Source: Clostridia bacterium
GTDB lineage: Bacteria; Bacillota; Clostridia; Lachnospirales; Lachnospiraceae
Length of the DNA: 64,000 nucleotides
Reading direction: 5' to 3'
NCBI GenBank assembly: GCA_910576205.1
Contig: CAJTHL010000017.1
Coordinates: 1-64,000 of the forward strand
Part shown: piece after piece, positions 33,351 to 40,487 of the stretch
How the letters are laid out: the number at the start of each line of letters is the position of its first letter
Position numbering within the stretch: position 1 is the stretch's first letter
Notes under the pieces: generated by a model
Told to the model about the DNA's origin: nothing
Databases searched by the model: none
The model's input: only the letters and a program-made list of their open reading frames with translations
Position numbers and translations under genes: made by a program

Positions 33351-34057
33351 AGACCCATCACCCCTCCGGGCAGTATGGGCCGCCCTGTTATCGGATCGAT
33401 CTGTTGTACTGCCGGCTGCGGCGGCAATGCAGGCTGTGTGTACGGCTGTGCTGCATATGGTGCGGTTCCCTGGGCCGCATATGTTCCGTATGCATATCCC
33501 CCGCCCGGTATCTGCCCGGCTTCCTGATAGGCATTCTTCCCGCCAAAAGCCTCCTGCGGTGTAACCCGTGCGGTAAGCGGTTCCCCGTCACATATTTTCT
33601 GGACAGCGTTAAGTCCGCATCCCACCCCGCGGTTTCCTGCCTGGTTGTAGGCGTAAAAACTGATGCTGGCCCGTATATAGCACCCGGAATAGACATCGGC
33701 TGGATTCAGGATCGGCTGGATGCCGGCATCCACAACCGAAGGCTGCTCCTTTGAGGAGGCCCGCAATACCATATGCCCCCGGCACTCTTCTCCAAAGTCC
33801 TCCCCGTTAGGCCTCTTGCCGTCACCATCGTATACAGGCAGCGCCAGTACGGCGGGCATTACACCGTTGAACACCCGCTGGAGCCCCTCCTGCTTCGCCC
33901 GTTCAATCTCGGCATAGATCAGATTAATAGTCGCCACATCGCTCTTGGGAATCAGCAAAGTCACGCTGTACTTGGGATCCCCAGTCCCGCCAAGGGGCGC
34001 CTGGGGCTGGAATACATGTACATAGCTGGCGCGTGCCTTTCCTGTTGTAATACTCAT
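33347..34057 (-). CDS. DUF2815 single-strand DNA-binding protein
   Basis: 236 residues with GGAGGGACAGGT before ATG. The DUF2815 core (ARASYVHVFQPQAPLGGTGD, YSVTLLIPKSD, YSGCYIRASISFYAYN) is followed by a Pro/Gln/Tyr-rich tail. DUF2815 proteins act as phage SSBs in polymerase A operons. Confidence 0.87.
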   Translation of the reverse strand: MSITTGKARASYVHVFQPQAPLGGTGDPKYSVTLLIPKSDVATINLIYAEIERAKQEGLQRVFNGVMPAVLALPVYDGDGKRPNGEDFGEECRGHMVLRASSKEQPSVVDAGIQPILNPADVYSGCYIRASISFYAYNQAGNRGVGCGLNAVQKICDGEPLTARVTPQEAFGGKNAYQEAGQIPGGGYAYGTYAAQGTAPYAAQPYTQPALPPQPAVQQIDPITGRPILPGGVMGL

Positions 34058-35298
34058 ACCTGTCCCTCCTTATAACTATTTTCGCCACCAAAAGCCTCCT
34101 CGGCATCTGGCTTTAGCTGGTATGCCGGGCGTGGATCCGTATCTGGCGCAAGGGCTGGCTTTCCCTTCGGCTTCGTGATACACGGCACCAGGATGGATGC
34201 AAAGTCCTCCTTGCTGACAAGTACTTCCGCCTCAGTAACACTTAGGGGTACCTGGTTATACAAAAGCGCCTTTTTGTACCCTGCGGCCTGGAGTTTTTTC
34301 ATGGCGTCAGCAGCATCTGCAAATGCCCGGTTGCTCCTTCCCTCCACGAGTTTCCATCCGGGTATCTCCTCACCGGAAACAATGGCGGATACAGCGTGTC
34401 TTTCCAGCTTCTTCACCCATTTCGCAAGATACTGTGCCCGGCTGATGATCGCCCCTACTTCTTCATTGGAAAGGAGAGGCGGCAACGGCAGATCTCCGGT
34501 CTCTGCATTCCCCAGATCCTCCAGGGCCAGGTTTTCTTTTGCTCTGTGACGGCAACAGCCGGCAGCCGGGCAGAAGTTATCATCACACCACGGACCCTGC
34601 TTAAAGTTCCCTTCCCCTTTGTATGCAAGGGCTGCGATCTTTGCAACCCACTTTCCCCAGCTCTCCAGCTCTGCAACCGTAGTATCCCAGCTCGAAAAAT
34701 TCTTAAGCCGCGGCTGGACAATATGGAGACGGACACGCTCTATCGGATAGAACATGCGGTAAGCTCTGATCGCTCCGAGGGCGTACAGCGCCAGTTGCGC
34801 ATTTCCCTCCGGCAGTTCCCGGCCGTTCTCCCGTTCCTTTGCTGACACCAGGATCCCTTTTCCGTATTTTAAGTCCACCACATGCAGGTCTGAGCCGCAC
34901 AGGATGATGCAGTCTGCATATCCGTAACCCTCCGGAGCAATATGGCCGTAATCCACCTTTTTCTCCAGCGCTACCGTTGGGACTGATGTATAACCATAAG
35001 CGATCCCCTGGATGTATTCTACATATTCATCTGTATAGCGCTCCATCTCCGGAGCGTACAACTCATGTTTCTTCAGTTTGTTCATCTGCCTTTTATATAC
35101 TGTTTCCGGCATTCCCGGCTCAGTAAACAGCCGGCGCAGCTTAATTTCCGCGATATCATGGGCCAGTGTTCCCTCTCTGGCGGCCTGGCTCTCCGTATCT
35201 GGAAAGCTTTCACACAGCCGCGCCGATGGCGGGCAGTTCAGCCACCGTTTGGCGGATGACGCCGACAGAAGCGCATGCGTCCTTTCCGCCGCCATCAT
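34054..35298 (-). CDS. DUF2800 RecB-like nuclease
   Basis: 414 residues, ATG overlapping the preceding stop. HALLSASSAKRWLNCPPSARL is the family start; ADCIILCGSDLHVVDLKYGKG gives the D...DxK nuclease core and NAQLALYALGA the Q motif of RecB-like nucleases. A Cys cluster (CDDNFCPAAGCCRHR) may hold an iron-sulfur centre, as in Cas4/AddB. Likely a recombination exonuclease paired with DUF2815. Confidence 0.88.
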   Translation of the reverse strand: MMAAERTHALLSASSAKRWLNCPPSARLCESFPDTESQAAREGTLAHDIAEIKLRRLFTEPGMPETVYKRQMNKLKKHELYAPEMERYTDEYVEYIQGIAYGYTSVPTVALEKKVDYGHIAPEGYGYADCIILCGSDLHVVDLKYGKGILVSAKERENGRELPEGNAQLALYALGAIRAYRMFYPIERVRLHIVQPRLKNFSSWDTTVAELESWGKWVAKIAALAYKGEGNFKQGPWCDDNFCPAAGCCRHRAKENLALEDLGNAETGDLPLPPLLSNEEVGAIISRAQYLAKWVKKLERHAVSAIVSGEEIPGWKLVEGRSNRAFADAADAMKKLQAAGYKKALLYNQVPLSVTEAEVLVSKEDFASILVPCITKPKGKPALAPDTDPRPAYQLKPDAEEAFGGENSYKEGQV

Positions 35299-35774
35299 AT
35301 CACAGCCCCCGCTTCCCTTAAGAGCAGCACCAGTTCCGGGTACCGCTCCTTTGGTACCTCTGTCAGCGCCTGCACGCCCATCCGGGCAAGGATGTCCATT
35401 ACCGTCTGCATCCTGCCCTGGTCCACCAGCCCTGTCATCGCCACAGCCAGCTGGTCCTGTGTATAGGCCTGTCCTACCACTGTTGTTGGGACGGCCGCAG
35501 GCACCGGCGCCGCGGGCATAACCGGGGCAACCTGGGCCGCTGGCGTCGGCACTGCTGGAACCGGGACAACAGGAGCCACAGGTGCCGGCACTGGTGGAAC
35601 CTGGGCAGCCGAAGCCGCTACGGGCTGCTGTACCGGTGCCGGACCGGGCAGGATATCAGCCGGCACGGAATCGGCCGGTGCCGTCTGCTGTGGGCCTGCC
35701 TTTGCTCCGGCAAGCGCCTTTAACGCCTCCGCAAGTTCCATCAATCCGGGAATGTTAATTTTCAACTCCATCAT
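35295..35774 (-). CDS. Phage protein with Pro/Ala-rich linker
   Basis: 159 residues from the first of two ATG codons after AGGAGGAAGATAAAA. A short N-terminal helix (INIPGLMELAEALKALAGA) joins, through about 75 residues of Pro/Ala/Val, to a C-terminal helical domain (YTQDQLAVAMTGLVDQGR, ALTEVPKERYPELVLLLREAG). It is co-transcribed with DUF2800 and probably tethers replication partners. Function unknown. Confidence 0.72.
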   Translation of the reverse strand: MMELKINIPGLMELAEALKALAGAKAGPQQTAPADSVPADILPGPAPVQQPVAASAAQVPPVPAPVAPVVPVPAVPTPAAQVAPVMPAAPVPAAVPTTVVGQAYTQDQLAVAMTGLVDQGRMQTVMDILARMGVQALTEVPKERYPELVLLLREAGAVI

Positions 35775-35880
35775 TTTTATCTTCCTCCTTTTCTTTGTCG
35801 CCGCCATCCTGGCGGCAGTCACACGTTTCATCAGGGTCTAAATTTGCCCCGCAAAAGGGGCATGTCTTATACCAGGCCAT
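35755..35880 (-). CDS. Small Cys-rich (zinc) protein
   Basis: 41 residues: MAWYKTCPFCGANLDPDETCDC then an acidic Lys/Glu tail. CPFC and CDC suggest a zinc-binding knuckle. Its end overlaps the next gene by 20 bases. Small proteins of this form are common in phage early operons. Confidence 0.65.
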   Translation of the reverse strand: MAWYKTCPFCGANLDPDETCDCRQDGGDKEKEEDKNDGVEN

Positions 35881-35902
35881 GGTCCACCGCCTCTCTGTTA
35901 TC

Positions 35903-36034
35903 TTACTCCTCTACAAAGCAAAGAACCTGTCCGTCATTGCACACAACTGCCATGTTCTTTTTTTCATACATATCCATGCAGTCCTCAATAGTAGCTAACG
36001 ACAGATCCGGCCGCTGTGGTTCAAAAGTACACAT
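35903..36034 (-). CDS. Small phage protein, unknown
   Basis: 43 residues from the second of two ATG codons, eight bases after GGAGG (MCTFEPQRPDLSLATIEDCM...). Ends QVLCFVEE. No family recognised; good ribosome site and position in the early operon. Confidence 0.6.
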   Translation of the reverse strand: MCTFEPQRPDLSLATIEDCMDMYEKKNMAVVCNDGQVLCFVEE

Positions 36035-36073
36035 ATCCATGTCCTCCTTTCAAGATCCACCACCATCCGGTTT

Positions 36074-36274
36074 TCAATCTGCCTGGTCATCATCTGCCTC
36101 TGGCATCTCAAAGCCAAAATAGTGGGCGCATTTTTCACGGCTGATACTGCATTTCTCATGCTTCACAAAATCCTCAAACAATGCAACCTTCGTTTTTATC
36201 TCCGAAAGGCCCATAGCGGCCCTCATAAGGTTTGCAAACTCCCCGGCAGGCATTACCACCATTCCCGTTTCCAT
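36074..36274 (-). CDS. Small phage protein, unknown
   Basis: 66 residues with GGAGGTGTTAAAGG before ATG. METGMVVMPAGEFANLMRAA then a helical region and an acidic end. No DNA-binding motif is clear. It follows the Cro-like gene in the early operon. Confidence 0.65.
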   Translation of the reverse strand: METGMVVMPAGEFANLMRAAMGLSEIKTKVALFEDFVKHEKCSISREKCAHYFGFEMPEADDDQAD

Positions 36275-36307
36275 CCTTTAACACCTCCATTATCTGTCTT
36301 ATTACGT

Positions 36308-36565
36308 CTATAGTTTCATCATGGCCAGGATCTCCTCATCCGTGGCCTCCAGCTCCTTGAACAGCGTTATCATATCCCCGGCACTGAAATTATCCTTTCC
36401 TTCCTCCCTGGCCCCATCCAGCCGCTTACATGCCGCCGGCTGGCTGATCCCAAGGATATTCCCCAGATCTTTCTGTTTCAGCCCCTTCAGAAACATCTTT
36501 TTGGCAATCCAGCCGGCCATGTCCTGGAGCATGTATTTCTTTTTGTTGAGCGTTACCCTTGGCAC
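36308..36565 (-). CDS. Cro-like HTH protein, first early gene
   Basis: 85 residues from GTG with GGGAGGTGAAAGG. Helix-turn-helix KGLKQKDLGNILGISQPAACKRLDGA at about residues 28-53, then a C-terminal helix (MITLFKELEATDEEILAMM). As first gene of the leftward early operon, facing the CI-like gene, it is the natural Cro or an early activator. Confidence 0.78.
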   Translation of the reverse strand: MPRVTLNKKKYMLQDMAGWIAKKMFLKGLKQKDLGNILGISQPAACKRLDGAREEGKDNFSAGDMITLFKELEATDEEILAMMKL

Positions 36566-36610
36566 CCTTTCACCTCCCTGGTTTTGTTAATTACATCTGC
36601 GCAAATGTAA

Positions 36611-36684
36611 CGGAGCCACCGGGAATCGAACCCGGACTGTCTATTGGGGGGGGACTGAATGCTCTTCCATTGAGCTATGGCTCC
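36611..36684 (-). tRNA. Degenerate tRNA-like element
   Basis: The acceptor stem (GGAGCCA with TGGCTCC), D arm (GCTC-AATGGAA-GAGC) and T arm (CCGGG-TTCGATT-CCCGG) are perfect. The anticodon arm is not: between them lie 24 bases with a run of eight C and no five-base-pair stem. Either the element is a decaying phage tRNA, perhaps once Gly(CCC), or the homopolymer hides a sequencing error. The discriminator would be G and CCA is not encoded. Confidence 0.6.
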
Positions 36685-36687
36685 TTT

Positions 36688-36705
36688 GCCCCGGATGGGG
36701 CTTTT
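36688..36705 (+). terminator. Short GC hairpin with TTTT
   Basis: GCCCC, loop GGAT, GGGGC, TTTT next to the tRNA-like element. Confidence 0.55.
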
Positions 36706-36880
36706 AGTTAAATCTTTTTTGACTTTCCAGAATTAGTTGCTGAACCCATACCCACTGAGGTGTCACTCTTAATAAGTTCCAATCGGGGACGGACAGTTGA
36801 AAAGACACTGTCACTTGAGGGGATTCTTGATTAATGTATTTCTTTTCATTAACAATTACTCCTTGCGTTATCTACACCGC
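36706..36880. other. Control region without genes
   Basis: No frame is supported. It separates leftward early genes from the rightward lysogeny side and probably holds their promoters. A reverse-strand ATG with AGGAG at about 36855 opens only 12 codons. Confidence 0.4.
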
Positions 36881-36958
36881 CTCCTTCTCTTCCACTTTCT
36901 TCCTTTTTATGATATACTTCGTGTACAGGCCCCGCCAGGCCGAGTACAGAAGAAAGGA
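36881..36958 (+). promoter_or_regulatory. Duplicated promoter-leader, copy 1
   Basis: 78 bases, 76 of which recur at 37357-37434. It holds an extended -10 (TGATATACT, 36910-36918), then a near-palindrome (GTACAGGCC, CCGCC, AGGCCGAGTAC) that would fold at the very 5' end of the mRNA, and the AAAGGA ribosome site. It drives the YozE-like gene. Confidence 0.7.
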
Positions 36959-36967
36959 TAAATACAC

Positions 36968-37225
36968 ATGAACCAGATTCCATGGACTTTTAAAACCTGG
37001 ATCGCAAACTTTGAATCCGTAGATCTCCCCATAGGCGATTTAGCCCGGGACGTTGCAAGGAGCGAAGGTTTCCCGGAAGAAGATTATTTCGGCGAACTGC
37101 TTGACTTTATCGGCGTAAAATGCGGCTATAATTCGCCAGTTATCGAAACCTTCGTCCTTGCCTGGGGGTACTATTTAGCTTCTAAAGATCCGTCAGGTCC
37201 TGTCGGAAGCTTTACCAGCTTATAA
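36968..37225 (+). CDS. YozE SAM-like domain protein
   Basis: 85 residues with AGAAAGGA before ATG. FKTWIANFESVDLPIGDLARDVARSEGFP matches the start of the YozE_SAM_like family, small helical proteins of unknown role found on phages and chromosomes. It is the first gene behind a duplicated leader. Confidence 0.72.
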   Translation: MNQIPWTFKTWIANFESVDLPIGDLARDVARSEGFPEEDYFGELLDFIGVKCGYNSPVIETFVLAWGYYLASKDPSGPVGSFTSL

Positions 37226-37347
37226 TTGCTACGGTATGGTTCCCGCACCACTGCCCACACAGGATTCTTACCGGACTCCAGGCTACTCCGAATAGCTTGG
37301 AGTTCTTTTCTGATTAAAACCAGTTCTTGGTAAATTTTCTTTAACAT
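37171..37347 (-). CDS. Small coiled-coil protein, antisense to the YozE gene end
   Basis: 58 residues with a very strong GGAGGTGGGGTAG site before ATG. MLKKIYQELVLIRKELQAIRS is a heptad-like coiled coil. The last 55 bases overlap the YozE-like gene on the opposite strand. It diverges from the DUF2321 gene and shares the duplicated promoter region with it. Confidence 0.6.
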   Translation of the reverse strand: MLKKIYQELVLIRKELQAIRSSLESGKNPVWAVVREPYRSNYKLVKLPTGPDGSLEAK

Positions 37348-37356
37348 CTACCCCAC

Positions 37357-37434
37357 CTCCTTCTCTTCCATTTTCTTCCTTTTTGTGATATACTTCGTGT
37401 ACAGGCCCCGCCAGGCCGAGTACAGAAGAAAGGA
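37357..37434 (+). promoter_or_regulatory. Duplicated promoter-leader, copy 2
   Basis: Second copy of the 78-base element, two mismatches from copy 1 (C/T and A/G). The extended -10 reads TGATATACT again, with the same GGCC hairpin and AAAGGA. It drives the DUF2321 gene. Confidence 0.7.
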
Positions 37435-37442
37435 GAATCTAT

Positions 37443-37913
37443 ATGTCTGATTTTTATGTAACAGTTTGTCAAAACGGGCATGTATTAATTGAGCATACGC
37501 CCCTATCTGGAAATCAATTTTGCGAAACATGTGGGGCTAAACTATTAGCAAAATGCCCCCATTGCCAGTCAATAATAAAGGAATGGCACTATGGTGCGAT
37601 TGCCGTAGTAGGTACCCCCAAATATGAAAGACCCTTATATTGCAGATCTTGCGGTAAACCCTATCCTTGGACTGAAGCAGCTTTAGAAGCAACCGCTTTA
37701 ATGATTCAAGAAGATACTGAATTATCTGAACTTGAACGTAAGAACCTGGAGGATTCTTTGCCAGATATTATATCTGAAACTCCCAAAACTAAAGTTGCGT
37801 CCATTCGCATCAAAAAGGCTTTACTTACTGCGGGTGAATTTACTGCTGATACAATTCGACAATTTGTCATTGATTTTGGCTGTGAACTTGCAAAAAAATC
37901 ACTTGGACTTTAA
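37443..37913 (+). CDS. DUF2321 zinc-ribbon protein
   Basis: 156 residues. CQNGHVL, FCETCGA, KCPHCQS and LYCRSCGKPYPWTE form the four-Cys-pair pattern of DUF2321, a conserved bacterial family with no known role. A helical half follows (RIKKALLTAGEFTADTIRQFVID). It sits in the lysogeny side of the phage and may be expressed in the lysogen. Confidence 0.8.
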   Translation: MSDFYVTVCQNGHVLIEHTPLSGNQFCETCGAKLLAKCPHCQSIIKEWHYGAIAVVGTPKYERPLYCRSCGKPYPWTEAALEATALMIQEDTELSELERKNLEDSLPDIISETPKTKVASIRIKKALLTAGEFTADTIRQFVIDFGCELAKKSLGL

Positions 37914-38084
37914 TTTTTCAATCATAAAAAGCTTATATCCTGGGCAACTACATTCACCACAGTCGTAGTTGCCTTTTTTTACCCAGCAATCACATTTTTC
38001 CTTTAATTTTGTACCGCAGAATTTACAAAAATTATTTCTTTCATCCGCCTCTTTGCCGCATTTAGGGCATTTAGGGCATTTCAC
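37899..38084 (-). CDS. Small double zinc-ribbon protein
   Basis: 61 residues, GGAGGTGGGG 12 bases before ATG. CPKCPKCGKEA, FCKFCGT, CDCW and CGECSC make it very Cys-rich (ten or more Cys). The 3' end overlaps the DUF2321 gene by 15 bases tail to tail. Role unknown. Confidence 0.6.
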   Translation of the reverse strand: MKCPKCPKCGKEADERNNFCKFCGTKLKEKCDCWVKKGNYDCGECSCPGYKLFMIEKLKSK

Positions 38085-38159
38085 TTACCCCACCTCCTTC
38101 TCTTCTTATATAATTGTATTAATGCTAATTTCAATATTTCTTACCTCATCATCGCTTTC

Positions 38160-38405
38160 TTACGAATTTCGTAAGTTTAAGCTAAAAAAAATTGAACCAG
38201 CTCTTTCTGGTGGAATATGCAATGCCGACATTAGCTTTTCAATCACTGTAGTTGATGGCTTAATATCTCCACTAATAACCTTTGATAATGTATTTCTATC
38301 AACCGTTGAAGCAGCTGATAAATCAATGATTTTGTCGAGGTTTTGTTCCACCATGATTTTTTTTAACTCTACAACATCCACTTTATATTTCTTCGCCAGC
38401 TCCAA
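38160..38405 (-). CDS. XRE-like regulator divergent from CI
   Basis: 81 residues from TTG six bases after AGGAGAGG. HTH region: NLDKIIDLSAASTVDRNTLSKVISGDIKPSTTVIEKLMSAL. It reads away from the CI-like gene across a region with CTTACG-N5-CGTAAG palindromes, one of which also covers its stop codon. It may be the second repressor of a bistable switch. Confidence 0.72.
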   Translation of the reverse strand: MELAKKYKVDVVELKKIMVEQNLDKIIDLSAASTVDRNTLSKVISGDIKPSTTVIEKLMSALHIPPERAGSIFFSLNLRNS

Positions 38406-38421
38406 ATTTATCCTCTCCTTT

Positions 38422-38548
38422 CTTACGGATTTCGTAAGTTTATGATACCACCATATTTTCGGTATGTCAATAATATTTTGCAAAATTCGTAAGTTTTTTA
38501 TTTTATCGCATAAAATCTATTGCATTTTTCGTAAGAATATGCTATTTT
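38422..38548. promoter_or_regulatory. Operator-promoter region between divergent regulators
   Basis: A palindrome CTTACG-GATTT-CGTAAG lies at 38422-38438; half sites CGTAAG follow at 38488-38493 and 38530-38535. A fourth full copy (CTTACG-AATTT-CGTAAG) lies at 38159-38175. The CI-like gene has a promoter TTGCAT (38520-38525), 17 bases, TATTTT (38543-38548), and a half site falls inside its spacer. Confidence 0.7.
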
Positions 38549-38580
38549 CTATTTATCCCATAACAAAGGAAGTGAAGATA

Positions 38581-39216
38581 ATGCCTATTTGGAATGAGCG
38601 GATACATGAAAAAAGGACAGAAAAAGGAATTACGCTTGCACAAATCGCAGATAGATTAGGCGTAACAGAAGCTACAGCCCAGAGATATGAGCGTGGAAAT
38701 ATAAAAAGCATACCATATGAACATATGTGTGCTTATGGGGAAATATTGAATTGCTCTCCTGCATATTTAATGGGATGGGAGGATAATTCTACAGTTATGC
38801 TAAATAATGCCTACCCCATAGAGCTGAAGCGCTTTCCTTTAGTTGGTAAGATTGCCTGCGGCAAACCAAAATATGCTAACGAGGACAGGGAGAGTTACGT
38901 CATGGCGGGTACAGACATAAAAGCAGATTTTTGTTTGAAAGCCTCCGGTGACAGCATGGTTGGAGCAAGAATATTGGACGGAGACATTGTTTTTATCAGA
39001 AAGCAGGACACAGTAGAAAATGGGGAAATCGCCGCTGTAGTTGTGAATAACGAAAGTGAAGCTACACTTAAAAGGCTATTTTATTATCAAGAAAAAGGAT
39101 TGCTAATTCTGAAAGCTGAAAACCCGGCTTTTGAAGATCTGATTTTTCAGAATGAGGAACTCAATGAAGTGCATATTCTGGGAAAGGCTGTGGCTTTCCA
39201 GAGTGATGTAAAATAA
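38581..39216 (+). CDS. CI-type repressor with S24 peptidase domain
   Basis: 211 residues from ATG after AAAGGAAGTGAAGATA. HTH at the N-terminus (GITLAQIADRLGVTEATAQRYERG). Then a LexA/CI-like S24 part with Ser in ASGDSMVGARI, Lys in SEATLKRLFY and a likely self-cleavage point at KIACGKP. It should keep lysogeny and lose activity after RecA-assisted cleavage on DNA damage. Confidence 0.9.
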   Translation: MPIWNERIHEKRTEKGITLAQIADRLGVTEATAQRYERGNIKSIPYEHMCAYGEILNCSPAYLMGWEDNSTVMLNNAYPIELKRFPLVGKIACGKPKYANEDRESYVMAGTDIKADFCLKASGDSMVGARILDGDIVFIRKQDTVENGEIAAVVVNNESEATLKRLFYYQEKGLLILKAENPAFEDLIFQNEELNEVHILGKAVAFQSDVK

Positions 39217-39274
39217 TGATTAAATCGCTATGGCGTTTTAATAAAATAGAAAAACAAAAGAGGGAGGATTTGTT

Positions 39275-40219
39275 ATGGCAATGATTTATTGTAAAGAATG
39301 TGGGAAAGAAATTTTGGATAAGGTGGATAAGTGTCCAAATTGCGGCTGCCCTATACCCCAAGAGCAAAATAGTTATGGACCAATAGTGCAGGTGCAGGAA
39401 GCTCCTAAAAAGTCCTCATTAGGCATTATGGCCCTTATATTCTCGGCTATTGGATGCACTTTCTTCGTTGGAATTATTCTTGCAATTATTGATCTATGCA
39501 AAAAAGATGGTAAGAAAAAGACACTTTCTATTATTGCACTCATAATATCATGCCTTTGGATAATTATAGGCATTGCAGCATCTGGTTCTGGTAACACCAA
39601 AAATACTGATGAAGTTTCTTCTCCCCAGGAAACATTTTCTGAAAACGAAGTCCTTGAAAAAGAAGAAGAAACGCAAGAACCTACAAAAGATACACCTGTT
39701 GAAGAAAGTTCTCCAGAAGAAAATATACCTACACCTATTGAAGAGAGTTCCCCAGAAGAGAATATACCTTCTGAATACAAGTCTGCTTTAAATAAGGCTA
39801 ACTCCTACAGTGATATGATGCACATGTCTAAAGCTGGCATTTATGACCAGCTCACATCCGAATATGGGGAAAAATTTTCTGCTGAAGCAGCACAATATGC
39901 AATGGACAATATAGAAGCTGATTGGAACGCAAACGCACTAGCAAAAGCAAAAGATTACAGTGATTCAATGTATATGTCTAAAGCCGCTATCTATGATCAG
40001 CTTACTTCCGAATATGGGGAAAAGTTCACTCCTGAAGAAGCTCAATACGCAATTGATAACGTTGAGGCCGACTGGAAAACAAACGCATTAAAAAAGGCCC
40101 AAAGCTATCAAGAAACCATGGACATGTCACCTGCTGCAATCCATGATCAACTGACCTCCGACTATGGGGAAAAGTTTACGCAAGAAGAAGCTGATTATGC
40201 TATTGATAATCTCAAATAA
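39275..40219 (+). CDS. Zinc-ribbon membrane protein with three Ltp repeats, likely superinfection exclusion
   Basis: 314 residues with GGGAGGATTTGTT before ATG. A zinc ribbon (CKECGKEILDKVDKCPNCGC), two membrane segments (about 47-75 and 84-103), an acidic Pro/Glu linker and three 45-48-residue repeats (each near YDQLTSEYGEKF) follow. The repeats match the Lipoprotein_Ltp domain, which in Streptococcus phage TP-J34 blocks DNA entry of related phages. Here a membrane anchor replaces the lipoprotein signal. Position after the repressor suits a lysogenic conversion gene. Confidence 0.82.
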   Translation: MAMIYCKECGKEILDKVDKCPNCGCPIPQEQNSYGPIVQVQEAPKKSSLGIMALIFSAIGCTFFVGIILAIIDLCKKDGKKKTLSIIALIISCLWIIIGIAASGSGNTKNTDEVSSPQETFSENEVLEKEEETQEPTKDTPVEESSPEENIPTPIEESSPEENIPSEYKSALNKANSYSDMMHMSKAGIYDQLTSEYGEKFSAEAAQYAMDNIEADWNANALAKAKDYSDSMYMSKAAIYDQLTSEYGEKFTPEEAQYAIDNVEADWKTNALKKAQSYQETMDMSPAAIHDQLTSDYGEKFTQEEADYAIDNLK

Positions 40220-40228
40220 TTTTAAGGC

Positions 40229-40261
40229 AAAACCGCCCTGGTGCTACCAACACCAGAGCGG
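40229..40261 (-). terminator. Hairpin with minus-strand T-run
   Basis: CCGCCCTGGTG (40233-40243) pairs with CACCAGAGCGG (40251-40261); TTTT follows on the minus strand. It can also slow + strand transcripts after the Ltp gene. A close copy is at 41041-41074. Confidence 0.6.
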
Positions 40262-40289
40262 GCCTAATAAAATTTAAAGGGGGAATCCT

Positions 40290-40469
40290 GTGGAAATACA
40301 ATCCCGTAAAGTATGGGCACTTATTCGTACTACCTTTGCACTTTCCAATTTGGAAGAGGAGGCCCCAGATGACGGCAAACTGGATATTCTAAATGCCTAT
40401 CATTCAAATTCTAGTGAATACCAGGCATTTATTTCCCATAAGGAGCTTAAAAAGGAATTTGGCATTTAG
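40290..40469 (+). CDS. Small protein upstream of Uma2
   Basis: 59 residues from GTG with AAAGGGGGAATCCT. VEIQSRKVWALIRTTFALSNLEEE then a helical, charged body. No family recognised. It ends 18 bases before the Uma2 gene and is probably co-translated with it. Confidence 0.65.
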   Translation: MEIQSRKVWALIRTTFALSNLEEEAPDDGKLDILNAYHSNSSEYQAFISHKELKKEFGI

Positions 40470-40487
40470 AAGAGGAGGTTATCACCT

